From positions 1,054,001-1,118,000 of the forward strand of contig WTXD01000001.1 in assembly GCA_022496205.1 (NCBI GenBank): DNA of 64,000 bases, written 5' to 3'. A program made the position numbers and the translations under genes. The notes under the pieces are model-generated. The model was not told where the DNA came from and did no database searches. It saw only the letters and a list, made by a program, of their open reading frames with translations. The DNA comes from Gloeopeniophorella convolvens (taxonomy: Eukaryota; Basidiomycota; Agaricomycetes; Russulales). The stretch's first letter is position 1. Each line of letters begins with the position of its first letter. This document shows, in pieces, positions 11,589 to 24,300 of the stretch.

Positions 11589-14500
11589 ATGGCGTCCAAT
11601 ATGCGTGGGCTCACCCAAGTACGACAGTCTGCCACGGCGTGTTTCGTGCGCTGATGGACTTAGCAAGTTCATCGCGGATATTCGCGGTGCCCGTGTACGG
11701 GACTTAGAGGAGAAGCGCATAAACAAGGAGATGGCCAATATCAGGAAGAAGTTCAAAGGTGCGCACGCGATAAGTCGAGCTGGGTGACCTGCGCCACTCA
11801 ACGGGTTACCGGTTACTGGCTCAGATGGAAACCTAGACGGCTACCAGAAGAAAAAGTCGGTGAATCGCTTCATATCTGCTGAGTACTCACTGACTCTGGT
11901 GTGATCAACCCTCAGATACGTTGCGAAGGTCCTCTACACGTACATCTTGGGCTACAAGGTTGATGTCGGCCACATGGAGGCAGTCAACCTGATCTCAAGC
12001 CACAAGTACAGCGAGAAACAGATTGTAAGCCCGAGTAGCGAACGACAGAAAGGTATGGTCTGACGCGTTGCTACCCCAGGGCTACCTCGCAGTGACATTA
12101 TTGATGCATGAGAACTCCGATTTCCTCCGCCTTGTTGTCAATTCGATCAGGAAAGACCTCGACGAGAACAATGAGATCAACAACTGCTTGGCCTTACATG
12201 CCATTGCCAATGTCGGCGGAACGGAGATGGCGGAGGCGTTGTGTGAAGACGTTCACAGGCTATTGATATCACCGTATGTTGAACAGCGTTAGTTCCAGAG
12301 GCTCATATGCGCTGACCCCTCCTTCAGAACCTCACAAAGCATGGTCAAGAAGAAAGCAGCTTTGACGTTGCTTCGACTGTATCGCAAACATCCCGATGTT
12401 ATCCCTGCTGCTGAATGGGCACTCCGTATCGTGTCCATCATGGACGATACAGATTTAGTAAGACTGGGACCTAGACGTGCTTATCCGGAACTTACAATCT
12501 CCTTTAGGGTGTTGTTTTGTGCGTGACGACGTTGGTGATGACGCTTGCGCAAGACCATCTAGAACCGTTCGCTGTATGTTATCAGAAAGCGGTGGACCGG
12601 CTTCATCGGGCAAGTGTGAACTCCAAGTATACCCCGATGGACCTGCTTAGACCTTTTGCAGTTAGTCGTGGAGCACGAGTATGCGGCGACGTATTCATAC
12701 TACAAGGTACCTTCGCCATGGCTCCAGGTGAAGCTTTTGAGGTTACTGCAATACTACCCTCCTTCAGGTGTGCTCCATCATAACAGATGATGTCGCGTGT
12801 CTCATACTCAGCAGAGGACCACGCCATTCGGACGACTTTACACCAAGTGCTGGAGACGATCATGAACAACAGTGCTGAGCAATCTCGAAATATGCAACAT
12901 AACAACGCCCAGCGCGCAGTTCTTTTCGAAGCCATTGGCCTCGCGATTCATCTGGACACTAACTCACCGCTTGTTGGGACCGCAGCCGTTCTGTTGGCGC
13001 GTTTTATCTCTTCGAAGGAGACAAATGTCCGCTACCTCGGCCTGGATACGCTCGCACACCTCGCGGCACGGGCAGATTCTCTGGAGGCCATCAAGAAGCA
13101 CCAGGCGCATGTCATCCTGTCACTGCGGGATCGCGACATCTCGGTTCGGCGGAGGGCTCTGGACCTGCTTTACAGCATGTGCGACGTGGACAACTCCGAG
13201 ACCATCGTTGGCGAGTTGCTCCAATATCTCAAAGTTGCGGATTACGCTCTTCGAGAAGAAATGGTATTGAAGATTGCCGTCCTAACCGAGAAATATGCTA
13301 GCTCGTACCGATGGTATGTCGATACCATCCTCGAACTTATCAGCGCCGCCGGAGACCATGTCGGAGACGAAGTTTGGTATCGCGTGATCCAAATTATCAC
13401 GAACACCGAGGATCTCCAGGCGTACGCGTCCCGAGTCGTGTTTGAGCGGCTTAAGTCACCTGCTACGCATGAGAGCCTCGTCAAGGTGGGAGGTAAGCCT
13501 TAATGCAACCCCAAAGGAATAACTCATAATTAGTGCTCCAGGTTACGTTCTGGGAGAATACGGTCACCTCGTAGCAAACGAGGAAGGTCTCAGCCCCATG
13601 GAGCAATTGCAAGTCCTGCACACGAAATCGCAATTCTGCAGCGCCTCGACTCGTGCACTTCTCCTCACCACTTATATCAAGTGGGTGAACGTATTCCCGG
13701 AGATCAAGCCACAGTTGATCAACATCTTCGAACGATACCGTCATGTCCTCGATTCCGAACTGCAACAACGCGCTTGCGAGTTCTATGCATTGGCGTCACG
13801 GCCGGATGACGATGAACTTCTTCAGAACGTATGCGAAGAAATCCCACCATTCCCAGCACGCGAAAGTGCTCTTTTGTCGCGGCTGAACAAGAAGCATGGC
13901 GCTTCCGAGGACAAGAGGACTTGGGTACACGGTGGCAAAGACGTCAACCAGGATCGCGAAGCTACCAAGGCGAAGCAGACCCCGACAGGTGACAAGCCTA
14001 CGAACGGCTCCGCGGCCCCGACTGGGACATCGGACGTCTTGGCATCCCTGCACGGCCTCGATCTCTCGGGTCCGTCGAGCGCTCCGAGTCCGACAACCGC
14101 TGTCGCATCAACGATGCTTGCGAAGCCCTCCATTGCTCCGCACGTCGCAGTCGGCACAAACGTGGATCGCTGGTTCGAGAAACTTACGTACACCAACGAG
14201 GGCGTTTTGTATGAAGACATTCAGATCCAGGTTGGCGTCAAGTCACGGTACCAAGGCCACATCGGACAACTGGCCGTGTACATGGGCAACAAGATTTCCG
14301 TACCTCTGACAGGTTTCACCACGAAAGTGGATGTAGACGATCCCGAGGCACTATCTGTCTCTTTTGCCAAGATGCCATCTACTATGGTCGCGCCTCGATC
14401 GCAGTCACAGCATATCCTCCATGTCGAGTGCAAGAAGGCATTTACGACTCCACCGATCATGACAGTCTCCTTCCTAGCAGGTTCTCACCAGACCATCGCG

Positions 14501-14961
14501 TTACGGCTGCCAATTGTCCTCACCAAATTCATGGAACCCGTTACTTTGGGCCCGTCAGATTTCTTCGAACGCTGGAAGCTAATCGGTGGCCCGCCGCGTG
14601 AGGCCCAGAGCGTCTTCCCTATCAATCTAACCAACGGTGGGGAGCTTGACCACAACAAGCAGCAACAGGTACTCTCGGGCCAAAAGCTGGGCATACTCAC
14701 CGACGTCGATCCAAACGTCAACAATTTCGTCGCTGCTGGTGTTCTGCACATGTCCGCTGATGGGAAGATCGGTTGTCTTCTCCGATTGGAGCCTAACCGC
14801 GACGCGAAGGTTCGTACATGACATCGCTCTTCGCGTTCTACCTTTGACAGCTGCCGCACTTTTAGCTCTGCCGCGTAACCGTTCGCAGCACTTCGGAGGA
14901 TGTAGTAGGCGAAGTGCAGAGACTCATCCAGAAACCCCTTTCCGCAGACGCTGCCTCATGA
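11589..14961 (+). CDS. AP2A: AP-2 complex subunit alpha (alpha-adaptin)
   Basis: Eleven exons: 11589-11618, 11668-11758, 11825-11855, 11916-12024, 12080-12273, 12328-12457, 12508-12609, 12662-12767, 12815-13492, 13542-14809, 14866-14961. All phases close to 944 aa, the usual alpha-adaptin length. The N-terminus [10 protein letters not shown] joins [21 protein letters not shown], the conserved start of the trunk. HEAT-like trunk blocks follow, including [38 protein letters not shown] and [17 protein letters not shown] Ser/Pro/Thr linker (about 650-700) leads to the ear domain, ending [18 protein letters not shown]. The protein recruits cargo and clathrin at the plasma membrane. The intron at 12610-12661 begins GC rather than GT; the junctions at 12767/12815 allow a one-codon alternative. 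Confidence 0.95.
12610..12661 (+). other. GC-AG intron in the AP2A gene
   Basis: Continuity of the conserved protein from DRLHR to [11 protein letters not shown] requires removal of exactly these 52 nt. The donor is GCAAGT and the acceptor GCAG. GCAAGT is the standard context for the minority GC-AG class of U2 introns. A GT donor giving the same frame is not present at the exon edge. Confidence 0.75.
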
Positions 14962-15097
14962 CATTTCCCTGCCCGTTACATTGTGTGGATATATAGGACA
15001 TGTAATTTACTTCGAGCATATTCCGTTGTCGTGCACATAACAATATCCAGATGTGACAAGAATGTCCTGGTATAAGTACAAGCTGGTGGGTGCTGAA
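14962..15097. other. Convergent 3' spacer, 136 bp
   Basis: This spacer holds the 3' ends of AP2A (plus strand) and the RasGAP gene (minus strand). A GATATATAGGACATGTAA stretch is AT-rich, as expected for cleavage/polyadenylation regions. Nothing else is visible. Confidence 0.4.
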
Positions 15098-18000
15098 TCA
15101 TTTGCGGACCAGGATATTACGCAGGAATCCTTTTTTCCGTCTTTGGTCATCAGTGTGGGGGTGGAGTGCCTGAACGTAGCCCCTCACTTCGCCCTGAGAA
15201 CCATTGCGGAACTCGGGGATGGAGTCGATAGAGGCGGAGCGCTGGTGGATTGTCTGCCTCTTTCGAGCCGGCCAGCTCCCGCTCTCGTTTGGGAGCTCCG
15301 TGGCTGACTCCATCGTCGAAGCGTCTACTTCGGACGCAGATAAATCCCGTGGGGGCTGGCTGGCGCCGCTCGAGGTGGGTAACGATGGATCAGACATGGC
15401 GCCCGACGGCGCGGTCTTCGGACGCAAATTCGATGGAGACGAGGACGATCTCCGGGGTTTTGAAGGCGGCAAAGGTTGCGCGACCTCGATGACATTGCAA
15501 TTGCTGAGGACGGCGGGAGATTGGGCTCGAAAGGGCCTTGAGGTTGATGCGTGGTCCTCGGTGTTGCCGCCATGCGCGGCATAGTGTGGCAGCTGACATA
15601 GTATAGTGCTTGTTGCTCGACGTCGCGACATCTCTCATATAGATCCGCCAGATCCGGGTCTTGGGGAACAGGCAAAGACCGTGCAGACCGGACGATTGAA
15701 GAAGTAACGATGGCGAGATGCCGCGGGATATCAAGAAAATGCGGGAGAGGGGGGATAGCTTCTCTCTGGAGATCGTACATGGCTTGCTTCCGTTCCTGCA
15801 GAGCTTTGATGGCGCGGTACCGGTCTTGAGCCTCTTCTGACTGGGGCTGAGGGGTCTCCTTCGGGCCAGGCGTAGAAACGACCAGGATATAGTCCAGCAT
15901 CTCCGGCAACTTCTCTTCCACGAAGGACATGACTCCACGCATGAAGTCTTCCTTAGGGGCCGCCTGTGGTTTCCTTTCAGCAGATCGCATGAAAGAACCT
16001 GGGCTGGACTTACCGCGTTCAAGTTCGCAAGACTTTGTATGACCTTCGCGATCAGAGTGAGGCTTCTCTGGACAGGCAGGTCGGGCAGGCCTGAACTGGA
16101 TGTGAAGGCATGCCTTCACCTCAAGAAATGGCGACATACCTGAACATAAACCAAAGAGGTGTGGATGGAGGATAGCAGGTACAATAAAACGAAGAAAGCA
16201 GAAAGCGGATACACTTTGCCGCGGTAGCTCGTTGTTCGCGTCTTGTTGTATCCCGTCCGGTACCGTCTCTCAACCAGTTCCCGGATATATTCGAATAATT
16301 GGCGCATTTCGCTAATTTCCGTCAGAGACAGTCGAAGGCGAGTGAACATGCAGCTCACTCAGGGCACTGCATCCTCACGGAAAAGATCTGATCCCAAATC
16401 TCCCGACACCAATGAACCAGGAGGTCGACGTTCTTTTCAATGTCCTTTGGCCCCTTTGCCTTCGAGTGTCGGGCAGGGTCGACCTCGATAGCCACGCCCT
16501 CGAGACAGAGACGGCGAATGGTTTGACCAACGCTGGCCTCGAGAAAACCCTTTCCATACCAACCCATCAGTGACTCGATGGTTTTAGTAAGCACAGTATT
16601 TCCACGGAAGAGTGTATGATGAGCTGTGAGTTGTCTCAACTCCCACACTGGACGGCCAACAGGACAGAAGGCTCACAGCTTGGCGTTCCATCGACTTCGC
16701 GGTCAGCCATTTCGAAGACATTGATGAGCAATACGTCCTTGGCGACAGCTATCGATACAAGCTGAGGGGATACTTGCTCATCTTAAGCTTGACGTCAAGG
16801 TCGCTCATCCACTCCAGGTAATTGCGGCGATCAAGCGTCTAGCATTGAGTTCAGATGAGCTGTCAAAACCCCGTGAGCTGCACGTACATCAATAACTTTG
16901 GAGTATTCGGAATAAGGTAATACTATTTCCCTGGGCCGTCATTGAACAAAACGAGTGAAAGCGGATTGGGGGATATACTGACTCATCGACTCTGATTTTG
17001 AGTCTTAGCTTGCCTACCTGAGTGCTAGGCGCCGTGGATCCTCCGGAGAGTACAGGAAACCAGCCCTCAACGTGCTCTCCGCGCCGGAAGTTCGTCAGAG
17101 TAATGTAGACAGTCCCAATGATAGATGGCTTCTGCAGCTTCTTCTCGCGCCAAACGACAACAGCGAGTCGCTCGAATGGAGGTAGATCCGTGAATGTGAA
17201 GATCTCGTGCCAGTCGGGCGACCCCACGCTTTTCTTGACTACCGTTCGGCCAGAGAGGACGCTGTTGACGTAAACCTCACAGAACAGATCCAAGTCCACA
17301 GCTTCCGCGTCGCCGTGTCCCTCTGTATCAGTCGAAGTGTTGGTATTGGGGGTAGGGTCGAGCGGACGGTGAACTCCGAGATTGAGTCCTTGGACACATG
17401 TCACTTCAACTTGCCTCCAGATCCGGTAACTCCCTCCCCTCTGCGAAGACGATATGCCGTAGATCTCTGGAGCAGCGTAAGATCGTAGAAGCGCCGTCCA
17501 AGCATTCAAAATGTCTGTCGAAGGAAAGGCAAAGTAAAGAGGTTCTGTGCTGCGTGTGGCGCTCCATCGCTGATCCCTGCGACACGATCAGGGTGTTGGA
17601 ACGGCGGCCGCAGCCACGACGCACTCTGAGCAATGTATCCCAAGACAGTCTTTACGAAAGAGCAGCGACTGATCCGCTGGCCGAATATCGGTGTGATATA
17701 GGAGATGAAGATAGACAGATTGGAAGAGAATCGCTTCCTGCAAGAAGGCATCGAGTCTGGGCTGCAGGATGGCAGAATGGCGTGACAATGACTAACCTCG
17801 ATGTAGACGTTCACACACATCCCTCACCTTCCTCAGCCAGACGGCATGTCGCTTGTTTCCACTGGTCGCCAGTATTCGGGCACGGGCCAAGTTGAGCCAG
17901 CTTGTCTTCTCTGCGATAACGCGTAAAGCACCGAATTCAATGCAGTGATTATCGGATGTTGACGCACCTTTGACCTTTCTTTGATTGTCATCGCTCAGCA

Positions 18001-18390
18001 TAGACAGGGGCCTGGACGAATCCCTCCTCTCGGCCTTCTTTCGGGGATTGGGCTACATTGAGAATGCTGGGTACACGATACGCCACAAAAGGAGAGAGGA
18101 AAATACTTTTCTCAGGGCAGTAGCGGCCTTGTTAGAGATATAGACCTCGACGGGTAGGAAGAACTCCCGGGGCGAGGCAGGGCGCCTGGGCTGAGGACGC
18201 CTCCGGGCGTCCAGCATAGAAAGGTGCTCGAAAGATGAAGAGGGATTGGCACAGCCGGGTTCCCATGCCAGTGGAAGGACCGGGCAACACCCTTCCCTGA
18301 CGTAAGAACGAGCTCTTATGCGGAAGTATTGTTGATCCCGTTCAGACTCAGTAATGTCTACTCAACACTCTCGGGATATCGCAGAGACAT
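15098..18390 (-). CDS. Ras-type GTPase-activating protein with C2 domain (Bud2-like layout)
   Basis: A multi-exon gene read from right to left, about 880 aa (estimate). Early exons contain REFFLPVEVYISNKAATALR, then KTSWLNLARARILATSGNKRH, a PH-like region. A 48-nt intron joins LGIHCS to EDQRWSATRSTEPLYFAFPS. A C2 domain follows (DLFCEVYVNSVLSGRT through GWFPVLSGG). The RasGAP domain has LFRGNTVLTKTIESLMGWYG, where the Arg is the expected arginine finger. It also has EVDPARHSK and the FLRFIVPAILHPHLFGLCS motif, followed by LPVQRSLTLIAKVIQSLANLN. The C-terminus is Ser/Pro-rich and ends GFLRNILVRK. C2 plus RasGAP resembles Bud2/CLA2-type GAPs for Rsr1/Rap1; the actual target GTPase is inferred. 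The 5' end is unsure: 18390 is the nearest ATG, and the first junction did not resolve. Confidence 0.85.
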
Positions 18391-18703
18391 CAATTAGGGG
18401 GTCCTAGATTGTAACATCTAGCGTTACAGGAATGATTACGTGCCACACAAGAACCGGGTAAAAACGGAATGACAGAATGGGTTTCGGGGGCGGCAGTCCC
18501 ACACGACTAATCTTGCGATGATGGGTCTATGGTCGGGGCGACCACAGTGGTATATGTGCTAGGCGATAAAAATGAAGCAGGACAAGTCCTGCGTGGCACC
18601 CGCGCCCCTTCGCGGATTTTTCTCTATATGCGTCCTCAATCCTGCTTAAATCTGCGGCATAACGGCGTCAATCACAACCCGACTGCACTCCCGTTAATGT
18701 CAC
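18391..18703. other. Intergenic, 313 bp, RasGAP promoter and elongase 3' flank
   Basis: The minus-strand genes on both sides are in tandem. The region may hold an unresolved first exon of the RasGAP gene. A GACAAGTCCTGC / GCAGGACAAGTC type imperfect dyad lies near 18577-18592. No other gene is visible. Confidence 0.35.
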
Positions 18704-19877
18704 TCACCCATTCCCATTTGCAACAGCGTGTCCATTCGTAACTGGCTTCTTGCCGCGCACCGGCTTCTTGTACGTATCAATGTAGAACTTGATGAAGAGC
18801 AAGAGGTAGCTCGAGAGCAACACGCAGCCGAAGACGGCAGCGGACTCGGTACCAGCGCAGCTACCGAGGGCAGGAAGGTTGGGCCAATATGTGGCAGCAA
18901 AGTAGGAGTACGCTGATGAAGAAAATCACATTAGATAAACCAACACATATTTGCGGTTGTACTCACTTCCGAAGTAGACAAGGTGCAGGTCCACCACGAA
19001 TTGAACGATTTGCATAGTGGTCAAGTACTTCTTCCACTATGGAAGGCACGATGGTCAGCAATCGTATCCGGGGATGTGTCGCAACATGGTTGCTCACCCA
19101 GATCTTTGCGCCACCGGCGGTTGCGAAGTAGTAGTAGTCTGTGCTAAGATAAGCTCAATGGATGCCTCGTATTGATAGCAACTTACACATGAGGACATGG
19201 ACAGCCAGATTCTGCACGATGACAGCCCACGACTGGAAGGTTTGGTTAGCAAAGACCGTTTATCAAACACGGGCGTATCCGTACGATACTGGTCTTTCCA
19301 TTGAGCTGGGTGAAGCAGAGGAAAGCCGTTGCAGAGTGGTGATACACATGGAGGAAAGCTAGTGACACGTCAATGAAGCTGCAGCTATTGCAACGCTGCT
19401 ACTCACCCAGCGGCTTTTTCTTCAGGGCGAGGAAAACCGTGTCCAGTAGCTCGACATACTTGATATAGTAGTTAATGATATAGTAGAATTCCATGCGCTG
19501 CAGAACCTTAGTTCGGGTGTTGGAGTGATGGAGGGAACGCGACTAACCTCAGTCCATGCTTCAGCATTGCACAAGGCGTGGAAGGTACCGTGTCGCCAGT
19601 AGATGGGAATGATCTCCTCGAGCATGAGAGCCAGAAGGAGAGCACTGCCGCTACTGAGGATGGCGTTGTGGACTTGGAACAGGAAGGTGAGCTTTTGGGG
19701 CTGACGTGTCTTCATGACTTCGCGTATGCCGAAAACGGTGGCCAAGTAGCCAGCGAGGACGCTGAGGACGACTGGCTGGGTGGACAGAGGGGTTACGCCG
19801 CGTACATAATGCGTGAGGTGGTAAGGAAGGGAGGGGAGGGGGACATGCTTAAGAATAAAATCCGCGAGAGGGGCCAT
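18704..19877 (-). CDS. ELO: Fatty acid elongase (ELO family)
   Basis: Seven exons: complement(18704..18912, 18967..19036, 19098..19138, 19187..19232, 19285..19358, 19407..19497, 19548..19877), giving 286 aa with all phases consistent. The catalytic HVYHHSAT box (HxxHH) is present, preceded by [14 protein letters not shown] and followed by [12 protein letters not shown] and [17 protein letters not shown]; all are ELO landmarks. Several hydrophobic segments span the protein, and the tail is [13 protein letters not shown], Lys-rich as in ER-resident elongases. The enzyme condenses malonyl-CoA with long acyl-CoA in the ER, feeding sphingolipid very-long-chain fatty acids. The start [15 protein letters not shown] was chosen as the first ATG after the Arg-rich, unlikely upstream extension. 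Confidence 0.93.
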
Positions 19878-21398
19878 AGCGAAGGCGAAGATGGGAAGAG
19901 AGAAACACGGAGACAAGCCCTCCCGGAACAACACGCACAAAAGCCAACTTAAAATTATTCGGCCACGACCGGATTTTATGTATGCACCGCGTAATCGACA
20001 TGACACACCCCAGCAGACAGCCGTCTCTTTCGATTACGTAACCAACATGTGCCCCGTCCCCATGACCAGCGTCCACTGGTTGTGCCCGCCCTCACGTCAA
20101 CACGAGAGCCGGTCCGTCTTCCAGCTCGACCAGCAACACCCGGTCTCTGCGTGCCCAGACCGTTAGCAATCATTCACCCTGGCTTCGCGGCACTCACCGT
20201 ACTCCCGTCTTCAGCTTCGTATAAGCGTCGTGTGCCATGAGCTGCACCGCGCTCTTGTTTAGCCGCGCGTGGCAGGCGCAGATCAGACATAGTGGCGAGT
20301 TTGATGGCGCGAGCGTATACGATGCCCTGACCTAGATCGTGCAAACACCTGAGTCGCACTGCGTCCCATGTTCCGAGTATCTGCGTACCCCGGATTCACG
20401 CAGAGACTCGACAAGGTCATGTATAAAATGCAGGGAGCGAGATCGCAGGTCATTGAGGTCATGAAGGTCAATGCCTGGGGCAACCTTGTCATTACGTGTA
20501 CTTCGTCACGATATCAATCCAAGATCCATACATATGTCGGATGAAGGTGACCATGTCGGCACTGTGCAGAACAGCCTCACAGAATCTTCGTGAGATGAGG
20601 CAAGCAACCTGTCGTCGATAGTTAGATGCCAGAAGCACGCCTCGAATGAGGCAAACGTACTCTGTGATAGGCTTCAAGGCATCATGGACGTCGCCCAACT
20701 GAGGAGCCGAGCAAATCAGTCACACGACAACCCCAGGGAAGTGTTGGGCGCCTCCAGACCTCGTTCACGCTCAGCGTATCTTCACAAGGGTCCGCAACAC
20801 CGGGCACTGACTGAGAGTGTAGAGACAACATGGCGTGCAGGAGAGAGAAATGATAGAACGAAAGGGTATACAAGGAGCGAATGTCCCTCAGTCCCCGAGT
20901 TATATATGGCTAGCACACGAGGGGACCACCATCATTGGCATGCACCCGCGGATTCTGCCGGAAGCGGCGGCGTTTCGTTGGCGCTACGAGAACCTTGACA
21001 AGTTTGGCCGGCGTATACCAGGCCGAATCCCTGTATGTAGACACGCCAGACTTGGCCAGACGAGCCCAAGACACAGAGCTTAGGGCGAGATGAAACGGGC
21101 GAGACTCCGATGAGGGGCCCCGGACCAGATGATCATCACGATGCCGAGCGCCAAAATGCTCCATACTGACAGGCAAACACTCTGAACGCCGTCCGGCACG
21201 TGGGCAAGACGCGCTTCAATGACGTATACTCACTACGCGCCTCTGCGCGCCGCTTCCTCGCTTTCTCGAGCACCTACATGCCCTTGGCCACGACGCGCGT
21301 ATCAAATCCGATCCCTCCCCGCATATAACCGCTGGATTACACTCAGAACATCCAGATACACCCGGAATTCTTAACGGCCACGCGCTCACAACCCAGCC
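19878..21398. other. 1.5-kb spacer between divergent elongase and VPS13, with unassigned coding-like fragments
   Basis: The region holds the promoters of both divergent genes. Some frames look weakly coding. On the minus strand there are segments reading VPGVADPCEDTLSVNEVW (about 20780-20830) and DVHDALKPITEYVCLIRG (about 20630-20690). On the plus strand, 20835-21083 includes SPSYIWLAHEGTTIIGMHPR. I could not link these into one gene with convincing introns, and I recognise no domain. It may hide a small multi-exon gene or a decayed one. Confidence 0.35.
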
Positions 21399-24300
21399 AT
21401 GTCTCGATGGTTCACAAATCCCATCAAAGAGATCCTGGGGATCGTGCGTATGTTCTCGTCGTCCCCACTGTCGGTATTCATCACCCGCATAGGTATTCAG
21501 CCGATTCTTAGCACCGTATGTCTCGAACTTGGATATGAATCTAGTCAATCTTGGCATTGTTCAAGGTGAGCACGGGCTTCTTTACTCTCGGAATCCGCAC
21601 CGAAACGTCGTGTATTGCTCAGGCCAAGTGATATTGAGGAGACTTCATATCAAGAAAGGGGCGCTGGACAAATTTCGGCTCCCGGTCGATGTCTCCGAAG
21701 GTGCGTGCTACCAATGCTACCGAGGAACACGCGCTAAAGCGGAACGGCAGGCCACTTGGGAAAGTTGTCGCTATCTTTGCACTGGCTCAACTTGGGAAAC
21801 AAGCCAGTGGAACTATTGATAGAGGATGTTTATCTCCTGGTGGTTCCGCGTCTGGAAGATGGACTAGATCCAGAAGAGATCGAACGCCGCATGCAGGCTG
21901 TCAAATCAGAGCGCCTTGAGAATGCCGAGTTACTACAGCTGCGAGCAGCACAGGCTGAAGGTTTGGACATGTGCTCCACCGACATCGTGGCGAACTGAAC
22001 GGCCCCTCAGGTGCGGACGGAAGCCCTCAAGATCAAACCTTCGTCTCGTCTTTCCTTTCGAAACTTGTGAACAATGTACAGGTGACTGTAAAGAATGTAC
22101 ACATCCGATACGAAGACAAGATCAGTGTCCCAGGGGTACGTGTATGGTCGTTGACTCATGACTGCAACTAATAATGATTGCACCTGGTAATAAGCACCCA
22201 TTCGCTGCAGGTGTCACACTCGACGGTTTCTCGGCCGTCTCAACAGATGGAAACTGGGTCCCGGCATTCATCGAGGGTAGCAGCAAGGTCGTGCACAAGG
22301 TACATCTATCTGTACATGCGTTGTCGCATCTGACCTTTGTCACAATAGCTTGCCAAATTGGACCACTTGGCAGGGTACTTCGACACCGATGCGCAAAGCA
22401 TGGCTGGTCTGCCTTACGAGGCCGCCGTCGAGCGCTTCTATTCCATGGTATCGACCACCCCCATCTCATCCATCGATTGTATCCATACTTTTCTGTCAGA
22501 TTGCGCGTGAAGATGGGCCCAAAGACCACCAATTCGTTCTGAAGCCTGTGTCGGGTGAAGGCAGGGTAAGTTGAAGCCCTCGCCTTCTAGCACCAATTTA
22601 CACAAATGGTTCAATAGATAACCCTGAGGCAAAACGCTTCGAAGGACGTTCCCCGATTTGGTGTCCAGCTGCTATTCCCCGAGATTGGCGTCCTCCTAGA
22701 TGACCATCAGTATAGAGATGTCATCTCGCTATTCGACATGCTCGGCGTTCTAAGGCGGAAAGCTCGAGTATGTTTTCCCCATTCCGTTAGATTTAGTTGT
22801 ACACTGACAAGCCACGACAGTATGCAAAGTATCGGCGCCAGGACGAATTCAAGGAGAATCGGCCTCGAGCACTCCTTGTCTTCGCAGGAAACGTGATTCT
22901 GGACGGTGTTCGTGAGCGGAAACGCAGATGGACATGGGAGTTCTTTGTTGAGCGTCGCGATGACCGACGCCGCTATGTTGAGCTCTTTAAGCAGAAACAG
23001 CTCAACGCTTGTACAGATGAGGTAACGCTCCTGCTTTTGTCGGCAATTATGTGAAATTAATCCATTGATCTCTTAGAAACTTTCAGAACTCACGGCATTG
23101 GAAAGGAAGCTCTCATACGAGGACATTCGTTTCTACCGGTCAATCTCGCGCTCGGAACTTCGAAAGGATGGTGCGCTTAGGAAACAAGTCGAGGAAGAAA
23201 GGAAGAAGCAGGAAGCCGCGCAAAGCTCTGGTTGGTCCAGCTGGCTCCCGGGTTGGGGCTCTTCAACGTCTACCGCGTCGTCGCAGGAGTCACCCTTTAG
23301 CAGTATGACTGATCAGCAACGCAAGGAGCTGTACGAGGTCCTCGACTACGACGAGAAGACCGCTTTAGCCGAATCCTTCGAGTTGCCAAAGGAAGCAATC
23401 AAAGCTCAGTTTAAGCTTCAACTCAAGAAGGGCACTTTCGGGTTGAAGATGGATCCTCACGGCATTGCTAAAGAGATCGTCTCTGTGGTCTTTGACGAGT
23501 TTCATGCTACCGGCATTCAGCGACGGGACAATCTCGAAGTCACCACTTCTCTTGACGGCTTCAGCGTATTTGATGGCACTACGAAAGATACGCTATTCCC
23601 ACAGTTGGTGCACGTCAAGCAAGAGACACCGGTCTCCGCGGGTGGCCCTAATACGGGTCCCGAAGATCCTTTCTTCTATGTGAAGTTCGAGAACAACCCA
23701 TTGGACGAACGAGCCGATACCGCACTCACGATACGGATGCGCCACATGGAAATCGTATACCACAAGGGGTATATCGAGGCTATATACAAGTTCTTCAAGC
23801 CACCGCCTGACAGACTGGAGTCAGTGGAAGCGCTACTCGTCAGTCTGCACAGACGCTCCCATTCGTTTACTGTCACTTAATTTAGTCCCGCAGAGCGTCG
23901 CCAGTGAAACGATCGAGGGTTTCAGAAAAGAGACGCGTGCAGGCCTCGAATATGCCCTGCAGGCTCATAAAACGATCGACGTACAGGTGGACATGAACGC
24001 GCCGATCATCATTGTGCCTGAAAGGTGAGTGCACCGTTCCTGTTCAGTTCAGAAACCTGAAGTTGTTCAGCATCATCACGCACAAATGCACACACTTCTG
24101 ATCGACGCCGGTCACATCTCTATAGAGAGCGACCTGGCAAGCAAGGATGCCATCCGTCAGGTGCATCTCAAGCGGGCTCAGCAGTACACCGAAGATGATT
24201 ACAAGAGACTCGAGTCGCTCATGTACGACAAATTGAATCTCCGGCTCAAGGACGCACAGGTAAACATGCCTAGTCGTTTTAGCTCTTCACGGCCTTCTCA

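Noticed and set aside
21961..22010. Apparent frame break in VPS13 after LRAAQAEG
   Set aside because: A normal 50-nt intron with a CTGAAC branch-like site joins AEG to ADGSPQDQTFVSS in frame, so no indel is needed.
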